Shown here in pieces: positions 1 through 8,589 of a stretch of DNA of 64,000 bases (within the stretch, counting starts at the first letter, position 1; every line of letters starts with the position of its first letter). The stretch covers positions 310,001 to 374,000 of the forward strand of contig NZ_PPCV01000001.1 in the NCBI RefSeq assembly GCF_004126535.1, in the 5' to 3' direction. Source of the DNA: Propioniciclava flava (GTDB taxonomy: Bacteria > Actinomycetota > Actinomycetes > Propionibacteriales > Propionibacteriaceae). The translations under genes and the position numbers were made by a program. Under the pieces are notes generated by a model, which did no database searches, was not told where the DNA came from, and was given only the letters and a program-made list of their open reading frames with translations.

Positions 1-403
1 GACCCTCCGTAGCCATGGGGCGTTCGACCGGGTGTGCGTGGGGAGCTTCACCACGTCGAGTATCCGCGCCTTCCGGCAGGCGACGGCGGGGCGAGTCGCC
101 ACTGCGGCGTCCCCCAGCGAAGTCGCCGGTTTCGCGCTGCCGGGGGTTCGGCGTTGGTGGCCGCTGTCCGCGGACGCCTTCCAGATGCCGATGCTCGTTC
201 CTGGGAGCCGCGTTCGGCTGCTGACGCCGGGGCTCATTGCTGCGGCGCACGCTCGTGGAGCTCGGGTGCACGTGTGGACCATCAACGACCGTGCCACCAT
301 GGAGCGCCTCCTCGACCTGGGGGTGGACGGCATCGTCTCCGACGATCTCGTGATGCTGAAGGACGCGGTGACGCGTCGGGGTCTATGGGAGGACGAGTCA
401 TGA
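1..403 (+). CDS. Glycerophosphodiester phosphodiesterase, 3' part
   Basis: The reading frame is open from the window edge to the stop at 401-403, so the 5' end lies outside. The C-terminal residues VHVWTINDRATMERLLDLGVDG followed by IVSDDL are the closing beta-strand/helix of the GDPD TIM barrel (family knowledge: W-T-N and the G-V-D-G-I-x-[ST]-D signature). The enzyme hydrolyses glycerophosphodiesters to glycerol-3-phosphate and an alcohol. The stop overlaps the next start as ATGA, so it is probably co-translated with the transporter that follows. The active-site half is not visible, so the substrate cannot be judged. Confidence 0.85.
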   Translation, partial: TLRSHGAFDRVCVGSFTTSSIRAFRQATAGRVATAASPSEVAGFALPGVRRWWPLSADAFQMPMLVPGSRVRLLTPGLIAAAHARGARVHVWTINDRATMERLLDLGVDGIVSDDLVMLKDAVTRRGLWEDES

Positions 404-1731
404 ACGATGCTGCCCTGGGTGCGCTCCCGAGTGCACCGGTGCGTCCTTCCGGGCGCAAGGTGTGGGCCTGGGCGATGTGGGATTGGGGTACGCAGCCCCT
501 GAACACCGTGATCATCACGTTTGTGTTCTCGGTGTACATCACCGGTTCGGCGTTCGGCTCCGAAAACGACACGTCGATCGCTTTGTCGGTCTCGACGATG
601 ATTGCCGGGCTGATCGTCGCCGTGCTCGCTCCGGTGCTGGGGCAGGCGTCGGACCGCACCGGGCGTACGGTGCGCAATCTGCGGTGGCAGACGTGGGCCA
701 TCGCCTTGTTGGCCGCCTGCCTGTTCTTTGTCGCCCCAGCACCGGGCTACCTGTGGCTCGGGCTGGGTCTCCTGGGCGTAGCGTCCATCGTCGGTGAGAT
801 CGCCAACGTGAACTACTACGCCCTGATCGATCAGGTCGCCACCAAGAAGGACGTCGGCCGCGTCTCGGGATTCGGCTGGGGGCTGGGTTACCTGGGTGGC
901 ATCGTCGCCTTGATGCTGCTGTACTTCGGGTTCATCGCGCCCGAGGTGGGCTTGTTCGGGGTGAGTAGCCACGACGGCCTCGACATCCGCGTTTCCATGC
1001 TCGTGTGCGCCGTGTGGATTGTGGGCTTCACGATCCCCACGTTTGTGGCGTTGCGCGACACGCCCCGCCCACCTGCGCTCCCTGTAGGGATCCTCGCCTC
1101 GTATCGGATGCTGTGGGCATCACTGAAGCGGCTGTGGGTGGAGGATCGCAACACCGCGCGCTTCCTGGTCGCCTCGGCGCTCTTCCGCGACGGGCTCAGT
1201 GGCGTGTTCGCCTTCGGAGCCGTCTTGGCGGCGCAGACGTTCGGGTTCAGCGCGGGCGAGGTGATTATGTTCGGTGCGGCAGCCAACGTCGTAGCGGGAG
1301 TATCAACGATCGGGTTCGGGTTCCTGGACGACCGCATCGGCCCCAAGCGCGTCATTCTCCTCTCGCTTATTGCGCTGTGTGGGCTGGGCCTGGGCGTCTT
1401 CCTGCTGCATGACGGCGGCCAGATCGTGTTTTGGACCCTGGGGCTGGCCATGTGCGCCTTCGTGGGGCCCGCGCAGTCGGCGTCCCGGTCCTTCCTGGCC
1501 CGTGCGATCCCCGATGGCCGTTCCGGGGAGATCTTCGGTTTGTACGCCACCACAGGCCGCGCGACCTCGTTCCTTTCCCCCTCCCTGTTCGGGCTCGCCA
1601 TCGCTGTGGGTGCCGCCATCACGCGCTCAGAAACCACGCAGTACTTCGGCATCCTCGGCATCGTCGTGGTGCTCGTCGCGGGGCTCATCCTCATGCTCGC
1701 GGTCACCGATCCGGAACAGAGCCACGCCTGA
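400..1731 (+). CDS. MFS transporter, Atg22/UMF1-like
   Basis: A 443-residue polytopic membrane protein with about 12 hydrophobic segments. The start ATG at 400 overlaps the stop of the GDPD gene, and longer in-frame openings upstream are only shadow frame. The N-terminal motif WAMWDWGTQPLNTVIITFVF is typical of the Atg22-like (UMF1) branch of the major facilitator superfamily. The loop between TM2 and TM3 has the MFS A-motif-like stretch GQASDRTGR. The substrate is unknown; pairing with a GDPD gene could hint at glycerophosphodiester or amino-acid export, which is inference only. Confidence 0.85.
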   Translation: MNDAALGALPSAPVRPSGRKVWAWAMWDWGTQPLNTVIITFVFSVYITGSAFGSENDTSIALSVSTMIAGLIVAVLAPVLGQASDRTGRTVRNLRWQTWAIALLAACLFFVAPAPGYLWLGLGLLGVASIVGEIANVNYYALIDQVATKKDVGRVSGFGWGLGYLGGIVALMLLYFGFIAPEVGLFGVSSHDGLDIRVSMLVCAVWIVGFTIPTFVALRDTPRPPALPVGILASYRMLWASLKRLWVEDRNTARFLVASALFRDGLSGVFAFGAVLAAQTFGFSAGEVIMFGAAANVVAGVSTIGFGFLDDRIGPKRVILLSLIALCGLGLGVFLLHDGGQIVFWTLGLAMCAFVGPAQSASRSFLARAIPDGRSGEIFGLYATTGRATSFLSPSLFGLAIAVGAAITRSETTQYFGILGIVVVLVAGLILMLAVTDPEQSHA

Positions 1732-1823
1732 TGACGTCGCGGTCGTGTCTCCCCAGGGCGACCGCAGGCTGATTCAGGAACAAGGTGGCAGCCGGTAGCG
1801 TTACGTGAACGAAGGGAGGACAC

Positions 1824-2156
1824 ATGGCAGACAAGGCATTGAGGGGCCATGGTCTCGGGTCGAAGAGTCTCGCCGACCCGTCCGGGGTCGAGATGGCTGC
1901 ACGGCAGGAGATCGCATTCGATTGTCCGAACGCCCATCACTTCGCGGTCACGTTCGCGGCAGAGGCTGAGCTTCCCACCGAGTGGGAGTGCCCGCGTTGC
2001 GGGCAGATGGCGCGCCGCTCCGACGGGGTGGAGCCCGAGCCCAAGGAAGTCAAGCCGCAGCGCACCCATTGGGACATGCTGCGGGAGCGTCGCTCGATCG
2101 AGGAGTTGGAGGACATCCTCGCTGAGCGTTTGGGTGAGATCCGACAAGAGCCCTGA
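1824..2156 (+). CDS. rbpA: RNA polymerase-binding protein RbpA
   Basis: A 110-residue protein matching actinobacterial RbpA in length and layout: a basic N-terminal tail (MADKALRGHGLGSKSL), a small beta-barrel core with a CPRCG pair, and a C-terminal sigma-interaction helix (HWDMLRERRSIEELEDILAE). RbpA binds RNA polymerase and principal sigma factors and stabilises open complexes. A ribosome binding site (AAGGGAGGA) lies about 6 nt before ATG. It is followed by a strong hairpin terminator, so it is probably monocistronic. This gene is the best taxonomic marker in the window for Actinomycetota. Confidence 0.96.
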   Translation: MADKALRGHGLGSKSLADPSGVEMAARQEIAFDCPNAHHFAVTFAAEAELPTEWECPRCGQMARRSDGVEPEPKEVKPQRTHWDMLRERRSIEELEDILAERLGEIRQEP

Positions 2157-2167
2157 TGATTGACGCA

Positions 2168-2204
2168 ACAGGGGCCGCGCACCTCAATGGTGCGCGGCCC
2201 CTGT
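2168..2204. terminator. Bidirectional hairpin terminator between rbpA and fxsA-like gene
   Basis: A perfect 16-bp inverted repeat (arms 2168-2183 and 2189-2204, GC-rich) with a 5-nt loop TCAAT lies between two convergent genes. There is no long T-run, as is common for high-GC actinobacterial terminators. Confidence 0.85.
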
Positions 2205-2231
2205 GTGCATCAACCGGGCGCCCGGAGGAGA

Positions 2232-2744
2232 TTAGGGTTCGATCTCACCGCGAATGATGGTCGGATCGTCCGTGCCTGCCGGTGGGTGAAACCCGGGCTG
2301 TTCTACGGTTTCGCCTTCCACCACCGAACCAGGATCGGCTTGGGCTTGGAGCAGATCGATCTGGTCGCGGTAGGGGCGCGTCAGTCCCGCGAGGATCGCC
2401 CGGACTCCGCGACGCGCCAGTGGTCGTGTCGCCGGAACGATCAACAGCAGCCCGATGATGTCGGTGAGCAATCCGGGCACCGCGATCAGGGCTCCGCCTG
2501 TCAGCACGAGGGCCGCGTCCGTCAGCTGTGAGGACGCCTCCTGGGGATGCGCTTGCGCCTCCCGGAGCGAGGCCCACGCCTTGGAACCTTCGTGCCGGAT
2601 GATCGCTCCCCCGACGACGCCGCCAAGCACCACAATGAGGAGGGTCCACCACACGCCCAGGGCTTGCCCGACCCAGGCGAGCAGGGCGATCTCAGCGACG
2701 GCGAGGAGACCCGCCACCACCAAGGCCACCCGGGAGCGGCGCAT
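2232..2744 (-). CDS. FxsA family membrane protein
   Basis: A 170-residue protein with an N-terminal hydrophobic hairpin (VALVVAGLLAVAEIALLAWV, then a second segment around residues 30-48). A third hydrophobic stretch near residues 75-100 carries the FxsA-type GGALIAVPGLLTDIIGLLL sequence. FxsA was named for suppression of F-exclusion of phage T7 in E. coli; its function in actinobacteria is not established. Its start ATG overlaps the stop of the upstream ppm1 gene by one base, so it belongs to the lnt-ppm1-fxsA operon read leftward. Confidence 0.85.
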   Translation of the reverse strand: MRRSRVALVVAGLLAVAEIALLAWVGQALGVWWTLLIVVLGGVVGGAIIRHEGSKAWASLREAQAHPQEASSQLTDAALVLTGGALIAVPGLLTDIIGLLLIVPATRPLARRGVRAILAGLTRPYRDQIDLLQAQADPGSVVEGETVEQPGFHPPAGTDDPTIIRGEIEP

Positions 2745-3607
2745 CAGTGGCTGTCTCCCTTGGACTTGCGCTGGGCAACGGCGTCGCTGGCCGCCCTCGA
2801 CACGGCGCCGACGAACCGTCCGGCCTTCTCCCCGGCCTTTCCAGCGTGATCGCCGAACTCACCAGCGAACTGCTTGAGTTGTTGGGCGCGATGCTTGATG
2901 CCCCAGCGTGCGGTCTGGAGGGCCGCCTCAACGATGATGTCCGAGTTCATCTTGGAGACGCCGTGCTCGCGTTCGACGAACTCGATGGGAACCTCGACTA
3001 CGCGGTACCCCTTCTGCAGCGCGTTCCAGGTGAGGTCCACCTGGAAGCCATAGCCGTACGTGGAAATGTCGTCGATGATGGCCCGCAGCACCGGGGCCTT
3101 GAAGAGGTTGAGCCCCCCGGTGGGGTCCTTCACCGGGATACCCAACCACACACGCGTCCACAGCGAGCCTCCGCGCGAGATGAGCTCGCGCGACTTGGGC
3201 CAGTTGACCACGCTGCCCCCCGGCACCCACCGGCTGCCCTTAACCATGTCGGCGTCAACGAGCGCATTGAGGAGCTTGGGCAGTTCCTCGGGCTGATGTG
3301 ATCCGTCGGCATCGTGTTCCACGAGCACGTCGTACCCCTGCGCCAGACCCCAGCGGAAGGCATCCAGATAGGCCTTGCCGAGCCCTTCTTTGCCCTGACG
3401 GTGCACCACGTGGATGTGCTCGTCGGTGGCCGCGAGCTCGTCGGCGCGCTTTCCCGTCCCGTCGGGTGAGTTGTCATCGGCGATCAGGATGTGGGCCTCG
3501 GGCACCGCCGCGCGGAGCCGGGACGTGATCATGTCGATGTTCTCGATCTCATTGAAGGTCGGGATGATCACGAGGATCCGACCGAGCCCGAGGTAAGGCT
3601 GTGCCAT
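2744..3607 (-). CDS. ppm1: Polyprenol-phosphate mannosyltransferase (Ppm1-like GT2)
   Basis: A 287-residue family 2 glycosyltransferase that transfers mannose from GDP-mannose to polyprenyl phosphate, giving the donor for extracytoplasmic mannosylation. The N-terminal IIPTFNEIENI, the nucleotide-binding ADDNSPDGT and the metal/donor site VEHDADGSH are visible. Unlike mycobacterial Ppm1 it is not fused to the Lnt domain; the lnt gene lies directly upstream in the same operon with a 9-nt gap. The C-terminal 50 residues are a basic, alanine-rich tail of unknown role. Confidence 0.9.
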   Translation of the reverse strand: MAQPYLGLGRILVIIPTFNEIENIDMITSRLRAAVPEAHILIADDNSPDGTGKRADELAATDEHIHVVHRQGKEGLGKAYLDAFRWGLAQGYDVLVEHDADGSHQPEELPKLLNALVDADMVKGSRWVPGGSVVNWPKSRELISRGGSLWTRVWLGIPVKDPTGGLNLFKAPVLRAIIDDISTYGYGFQVDLTWNALQKGYRVVEVPIEFVEREHGVSKMNSDIIVEAALQTARWGIKHRAQQLKQFAGEFGDHAGKAGEKAGRFVGAVSRAASDAVAQRKSKGDSH

Positions 3608-3616
3608 ATTCGCTCC

Positions 3617-5209
3617 TTAAGCGCTCGCGTGCGCGGCAACGGCGTCCATTCTTCCACCCCGACGCCCCCTCAGGTGGCGGAGTAGGACCCACACGACCCC
3701 CAACCCTGTCATCAGGGTCACCCCGTACTCCAGCCACGGCTGGATCCGCATCGCGGGGGTCGGCGGTGTGGTCTCCAAGGGGAGGGTATCCACGCCGGAG
3801 GCAGCCACCGAGTCCGGCGCCTGGCGCAGCACCTGCCCCTGGGGGCCGATGAGTCCGGAGACGCCCGAGGTGGTCACCACCTGAATGGTCCGGCGCATTT
3901 CGGCTGCCCGGACCCGTGTGATCGTGAACTGCTGGGCTATCTGGTTCGTGCCCTGGTACATGGCGTTGCTGCTTTGGACGATCAACACTTGTGCCCCTGC
4001 CTCGACGGCTTGATTCAGGGTCTGCGGAAAGATCACCTCGTAACAGATCGCGACCCCTACCGGGAGATCCCTCCCGTCGGGAAGTGCGGCGACGAACTCT
4101 CCCGGCGTCGTACCTGGGACCGAGTCGGCGCCGACGTAGCTCAGTTGCGGGATGAGCGGCATCAGCAGATCTCGGCCCGGGATCCACTCGCCAAAGGGAA
4201 CCAGGTTGCGTTTCGCGTAGACCAGATCTCCGCCAGCCGGGGTCCACCACACGGCCACCGTTTGACGGGTTTGTGCCGCAGGATCCTCAAAGATCGACCC
4301 GACCAGGATCGGGACCCCGGCGGTGTCGACGGCGGACTCCACCGCACGCCGGGTTGCGACGTCGGTACGGGGGTCCATGTCAGTGGAGTTCTCCGGCCAG
4401 GCGATGAGCTGGGGGGCCGAGACGTCGCCGGCGGCGACACGACGCATGAGTGCAGCCGTTTCGTCGCGGGAGTTGTAGGTGATGCTGCGTGCCGGACCCA
4501 GGCCGTAGACCCCGCCTCCTGGGGCACCCCCTTGGACCCACCCCACGTCAACGCTGCCGTGGCTGGTCGGGGTGATGAACGAGCTGAGCCCACCGGCCGC
4601 CAGCACCGCCACCACCACCCAGACCAACGCGGAGGCGCTGCGCACGCCAGGGGACTGGATGACCGCAGCCAACAGGGTGCCCAGCACCGCAACGACGAAG
4701 GTCACCCCTGCCGCGCCCACGAGCGGGTAAAGCCCCGCCATCGGGGTGTCCAGTTGGGTGTACCCCAGGCGCATCCAGCCAAAGCCTCCGAAGGGGAACA
4801 CCGAGATCACCCACTCCGACGCGGACCAGGAGGCCGCCGCAAACAGGGGCCACGCGGGCAGGCTGCGCATCCACCAGGTCAGGGCTGACACTCCCACGAA
4901 CACCAACGATGTGGCCGCGACGAGCCCGGCGTAGGACGCCACCATGATCTCGGTCTGCCAGATCAGCGAGGTCCCCATGAACGCCAACCCGAAGCACGCC
5001 CCCGCGATGAGCGTCCCGCCCAGCCCGTGCGCAGACCGCAGGCACCAGGTGAGGATGGCGACCGCCACGATCGCGCACGGCGCCCAGCCGAACGGGGCAA
5101 AGGAGGCCGACGCGCTCAGCCCGCCGACCGCTGCGAAGACGGCCAGGGCCCACCACGGAAGGGGGCCTCGCCAGCGTCGGACGGGCACGGGCGAGTCTGC
5201 GGCGGTCAC
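3617..5209 (-). CDS. lnt: Apolipoprotein N-acyltransferase
   Basis: A 530-residue membrane enzyme that N-acylates the lipid-modified cysteine of lipoproteins. The N-terminal ~205 residues contain 6-7 transmembrane segments, followed by a nitrilase-fold domain with the expected triad: Glu273 (IAWPENS), Lys333 (YAKRNLVPFGEW) and Cys389 (AICYEVIFP). A last transmembrane segment sits near residue 500. It is first in the leftward lnt-ppm1-fxsA operon. The window also encodes a likely substrate, the lipobox-bearing binding protein at 56289-57767. Confidence 0.93.
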   Translation of the reverse strand: MTAADSPVPVRRWRGPLPWWALAVFAAVGGLSASASFAPFGWAPCAIVAVAILTWCLRSAHGLGGTLIAGACFGLAFMGTSLIWQTEIMVASYAGLVAATSLVFVGVSALTWWMRSLPAWPLFAAASWSASEWVISVFPFGGFGWMRLGYTQLDTPMAGLYPLVGAAGVTFVVAVLGTLLAAVIQSPGVRSASALVWVVVAVLAAGGLSSFITPTSHGSVDVGWVQGGAPGGGVYGLGPARSITYNSRDETAALMRRVAAGDVSAPQLIAWPENSTDMDPRTDVATRRAVESAVDTAGVPILVGSIFEDPAAQTRQTVAVWWTPAGGDLVYAKRNLVPFGEWIPGRDLLMPLIPQLSYVGADSVPGTTPGEFVAALPDGRDLPVGVAICYEVIFPQTLNQAVEAGAQVLIVQSSNAMYQGTNQIAQQFTITRVRAAEMRRTIQVVTTSGVSGLIGPQGQVLRQAPDSVAASGVDTLPLETTPPTPAMRIQPWLEYGVTLMTGLGVVWVLLRHLRGRRGGRMDAVAAHASA

Positions 5210-5254
5210 GGCGGAAAGCGTAGCCGCTGGCCTGGACGGTTCTAGAGTGGCGGT

Positions 5255-6604
5255 ATGACTGATCTTGCTGCACGCGTGTCCGCTTTACTTCCAGGTGTGG
5301 TCGAGGACCTGACGGCCTTGGTGGCGATCCCCTCGGTCAGTTCGCTGCCCGATCGTCACGGTGACGTTGAGCGGACGGTGGAGGCCGTCAGCGCGCTGCT
5401 GTCGGATCTGCATTGCCCCGATGTTCAGGTCGTGCGCGAAGGCGGGCAGCCCGCGATCATCGCACGATTCCCGGCGCCCGAGGGTCAACCCACCGTCTGC
5501 TTGTACGCGCACCTCGACGTGCAGCCCACCGGGGATCTTTCCTTGTGGAGCAGTGATCCGTTCGTGGCCACCCGGCGCGGCGAGCGCCTCTACGGCCGTG
5601 GTGTGGTCGACGACAAGGCGGGCATCGCGGTGCATCTGGCCGCGTTGCGCGCCTTCGACGGGAAGCCGCCGGTCGGCGTCACCTTGTTCATCGAGGGCGA
5701 GGAGGAGATCGGCTCCCCCACGTTGTCCGACATCTTGGCCCGGCACGCCGACGCATTGACCTCCGACGTTTTCGTCATCTGCGATTCGGGCAACTGGCTC
5801 GTCGGGACGCCTGCCTTCACCACCGCGCTGCGCGGGCTGGTGGATCTGGTCGTCCAGGTCGACACTCTCGATCACGCGCTGCACTCGGGTCAGTTCGGCG
5901 GCGTCGCCCCCGATGCACTGACGACGTTGATCCGGCTCTTGGCGACGTTGCACGACGACGCGGGAGACGTCGCGGTGGAGGGCCTTGCGCACGCCGAGCC
6001 CTTCAACCTGGACTACCCGCAGGATCGCATCGCCGAGGAGGCCGGGTTGCTGCCCGGCGTCCGACTCACCGGAACGGGACCGATCGCCGACCGGGTGTGG
6101 GGGCGTCCCTCCATCACCGTGCTCGCCCTCGACGCGACCTCGGTGGCGGACGCCTCGAACACCCTCTCTCCCACGGCCCGCGCGAAGGTGAGCATGCGCA
6201 TCGCCCCGAATCAGGATCCCCAAGCGGCCCTGGCCGCGTTGCGCGCCCACCTCATCGACCATGCCCCCTTCGGCGCCAAGGTCACCATGACGGACGGCTC
6301 GACCGGCTCGGGCACCGTCGTGGAGATGGCTGGCCCGGTCGCCGAGTTGGCGCGCACGGTGTACTCCGACGCCTTCCGCAACCCCGTCGTCGACATGGGT
6401 CAAGGGGGTTCGATCCCGATGGTGGCCGACTTCCAGCGGGCCTACCCGTCGGCTCAGATCCTCGTCACGGGGGTCAGCGATCCCGACTCGCGGATGCACG
6501 GCATCGACGAATCGCTCGACCTGATCGACCTGGAGGCCGCCTCTTTGGCTGAGGCGTCCCTCTTGCAGGGGCTGGCCGATCAGACCAACGGTCGGTCCGC
6601 GTAA
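5255..6604 (+). CDS. M20 family metallo-dipeptidase
   Basis: A 449-residue cytosolic peptidase of the M20 (ArgE/DapE/carnosinase-type) family. Metal ligands of the two-zinc centre are visible: His in CLYAHLDVQP, Asp in GRGVVDDKAG, the catalytic Glu pair in EGEEEIGS, and the C-terminal His in RMHGIDES. A lid domain with the dimerisation His lies in the middle third. It is divergent from lnt and converges on the Lrp gene, with the last 25 bases of the two frames overlapping. The exact peptide substrate cannot be told from sequence. Confidence 0.92.
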   Translation: MTDLAARVSALLPGVVEDLTALVAIPSVSSLPDRHGDVERTVEAVSALLSDLHCPDVQVVREGGQPAIIARFPAPEGQPTVCLYAHLDVQPTGDLSLWSSDPFVATRRGERLYGRGVVDDKAGIAVHLAALRAFDGKPPVGVTLFIEGEEEIGSPTLSDILARHADALTSDVFVICDSGNWLVGTPAFTTALRGLVDLVVQVDTLDHALHSGQFGGVAPDALTTLIRLLATLHDDAGDVAVEGLAHAEPFNLDYPQDRIAEEAGLLPGVRLTGTGPIADRVWGRPSITVLALDATSVADASNTLSPTARAKVSMRIAPNQDPQAALAALRAHLIDHAPFGAKVTMTDGSTGSGTVVEMAGPVAELARTVYSDAFRNPVVDMGQGGSIPMVADFQRAYPSAQILVTGVSDPDSRMHGIDESLDLIDLEAASLAEASLLQGLADQTNGRSA

Positions 6605-7017
6605 GGGACGCTGAGCACCAACTGGGTTTCGGTGGCGACCGGAACCCGGTGCCGGATCTCCTTCAGGACGCGCTCGAGGTCGGCTGGCGACTCGACCTGC
6701 ACCTTCAGCAGGTAACTCGCCAGCCCGGCCATCGAGTAGCAGGAGATCACCTCGGGAAGGTCGGCGATCCGTTCGGGCAGATCGTCCTCCCCCGCGTCGT
6801 CGCGCAACCGCACCGAGACGAATCCGGTGAGGAGTTTGCCGAGGGCCTCCGGGTCCACGACCGCCTTGTAGCCACGGATCACGCCGCGTTGTTCCAGACG
6901 CCGAACCCGCTGCTGGGCCGCCGACGTCGACAGCCCCGTCGCCTTGCCGAGGTCGGTGTAGGACATCCGGCCATCACGCGACAACAGGCCGATGATCTGC
7001 TCGTCGGTGCTTTCCAC
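6580..7017 (-). CDS. Lrp/AsnC family transcriptional regulator
   Basis: A 145-residue two-domain regulator. The N-terminal winged helix (DEQIIGLLSRDGRMSYTDLG through LSTSAAQQRVRRLEQRGVI) is followed by an AsnC/RAM ligand-binding domain from about residue 65 (TGFVSVRLR ... YLLKVQVES). Family members sense amino acids and often control amino-acid metabolism. Its neighbours are a dipeptidase (convergent, 25-bp overlap of 3' ends) and an exonuclease gene (divergent), which do not settle its regulon. Confidence 0.92.
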   Translation of the reverse strand: MESTDEQIIGLLSRDGRMSYTDLGKATGLSTSAAQQRVRRLEQRGVIRGYKAVVDPEALGKLLTGFVSVRLRDDAGEDDLPERIADLPEVISCYSMAGLASYLLKVQVESPADLERVLKEIRHRVPVATETQLVLSVPYADRPLV

Positions 7018-7044
7018 CGGCTCATCGTGTCACACTGATGCACC

Positions 7045-7941
7045 ATGGACGGCTCCTCGACGCTTCTTTTTGATTCGGCCTCGCTGTACTTCCGAGCCTT
7101 CTTCGGCCTGCCGTCCAGCCTGCGCACCAGTGCGGGCGAGCCGGTCAACGCGGTGCGTGGCCTGCTGGACTTCCTGGCCCGCTTCATCACCGACTACCGC
7201 CCCGACCGTGTCGCCTGCTGCTGGGATGATGCCTGGCGCCCGTCCTGGCGGGTTGATCTCCTTCCCAGCTACAAGGCGCATCGCGTCGCACAAGGGGATG
7301 CCGAGGAGGTGCCCGAAGACCTCAACCGGCAGGTGCCGTGGATCCGCGCCACCCTGAATGCGCTCGGTTTACCCATCGTGGGCGCTCCCGACTATGAGGC
7401 GGACGACGTGATCGCCACGCTGGCCCGCCGCGCCGTCGGCCCCGTCGATGTCGTCACCGGCGATCGCGACCTGTTCCAACTCGTCGAGCCGACCCACCCC
7501 ACGCGCGTGCTGTACGTGGCACGAGGGGTGTCCAAGCACGAGCGCGTGGACGACGCCTGGCTCCACGCCACGTACGGGATCGACGGCGCGCAGTATGTCG
7601 ACTTCGCGGTTCTGCGCGGCGATCCGTCCGACGGCCTGCCTGGCGTCAAGGGCATCGGCGAGAAGACTGCCGCCGACTTGTTGGGCCGATTCCAGACGCT
7701 GGAAGGGATCCTGGAGCATCGCGACGCCACCACCCCGGGCGTGCAGCGTGCGCTCACGTCCGCGCAGGCCTATCTCGGCCCGGCCACCCAGGTCGTCACG
7801 GCGGCCACCGACGTGCCGCTTCCCGAGGCCGACCTGACGCTGCCCCGTGCCCCGCGCGATCCAGAAGCCTTCGCGGCGCTCACCCGCGAGCTGAACCTCG
7901 GCGGCAGCGCCGAGCGGATCCTCACCGCCCTGGCGCGCTGA
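7045..7941 (+). CDS. Stand-alone 5'-3' exonuclease (FEN/PolA N-domain family)
   Basis: A 298-residue protein equivalent to the N-terminal nuclease domain of DNA polymerase I. The acidic metal-binding cluster is present (LLFDSASLYFRAFFGLP, YEADDVIATLA, VTGDRDLFQL). It also has the helix-3-turn module and helix-hairpin-helix (GDPSDGLPGVKGIGEKTAADLL). Such proteins remove flaps and RNA primers. It is divergent from the Lrp gene with a 27-bp gap, so both promoters must overlap the neighbouring coding ends. Confidence 0.92.
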   Translation: MDGSSTLLFDSASLYFRAFFGLPSSLRTSAGEPVNAVRGLLDFLARFITDYRPDRVACCWDDAWRPSWRVDLLPSYKAHRVAQGDAEEVPEDLNRQVPWIRATLNALGLPIVGAPDYEADDVIATLARRAVGPVDVVTGDRDLFQLVEPTHPTRVLYVARGVSKHERVDDAWLHATYGIDGAQYVDFAVLRGDPSDGLPGVKGIGEKTAADLLGRFQTLEGILEHRDATTPGVQRALTSAQAYLGPATQVVTAATDVPLPEADLTLPRAPRDPEAFAALTRELNLGGSAERILTALAR

Positions 7942-7950
7942 CCACCCCTG

Positions 7951-7974
7951 CGCGGGAGGCCGCCCCGTCCCGCG
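7951..7974. terminator. Hairpin between exonuclease and metW (convergent)
   Basis: Inverted repeat CGCGGGA (7951-7957) / TCCCGCG (7968-7974) with a 10-nt GC-rich loop, filling the short gap between two convergent genes. It is a candidate bidirectional terminator. Confidence 0.5.
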
Positions 7975-8589
7975 TCAGCGTCCAGGACGCAGGACGTACA
8001 CCGCCGCACCCGCCAACAGATTGGGGACGCGCCCATACATGCGCAGGCGTCGTCCGCTTTGCGTGTAGGTGTAGCGGCGATCGATGATCAACCCCAGCTG
8101 AGCGAACAGGTCCTCCAGGTCGGTCAGCGTGGTGAAGCGCAAGTTCGGGGAGTTGTACCAGGCGTACGGGATTTCCTTGGAGATCGGCATCCGCCCCGCC
8201 AGGAGCCGTAGGCGGTTCGGGTAGTAGCCGAAGTTCGGCACCGAGACGACCATGCGTTCCGCGACGCGCGCCATGTTCTCCAGCACGTATTCGGGGCGCA
8301 GCATCGTCTGCAACGTGCGGGAGAGCACCACCGTGTCATAGGAGTCGTCGGCGATGTCGGCCAGCGCCACGTCGATGTCACGCTCGATCACCGGCACCCC
8401 GCGACGGATGGCCACCAAGACAGCCTCGGCGTCGATCTCCACACCAGTTCCGCGACAGCGACGGGTCGCCATAAGGTGTTCCAGCAGTGCGCCTTCGCCA
8501 CACCCCAGATCCAGCACGCGTGAGCCTTCGAAGATCTGGTCGGCCACCAGGGCCAAGTCGAGCCGCAGTTCGCTGTGCTTGCTCATCAA
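7975..8589 (-). CDS. metW: Methionine biosynthesis protein MetW
   Basis: A 204-residue class I SAM-dependent methyltransferase-fold protein with motif I VLDLGCGEGALLEHL near residue 27. MetW is found next to metX in many bacteria and is thought to modulate or assist MetX; its catalytic reaction is not settled. Its start overlaps the metX stop by 4 bases (ATGA), so it is translationally coupled as the last gene of metY-metX-metW. Confidence 0.93.
   Translation of the reverse strand: MMSKHSELRLDLALVADQIFEGSRVLDLGCGEGALLEHLMATRRCRGTGVEIDAEAVLVAIRRGVPVIERDIDVALADIADDSYDTVVLSRTLQTMLRPEYVLENMARVAERMVVSVPNFGYYPNRLRLLAGRMPISKEIPYAWYNSPNLRFTTLTDLEDLFAQLGLIIDRRYTYTQSGRRLRMYGRVPNLLAGAAVYVLRPGR

Noticed and set aside
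888-2168. A 426-codon minus-strand frame opposite the MFS and rbpA genes
   Set aside because: Antisense to two clear genes and composed of low-information residues.
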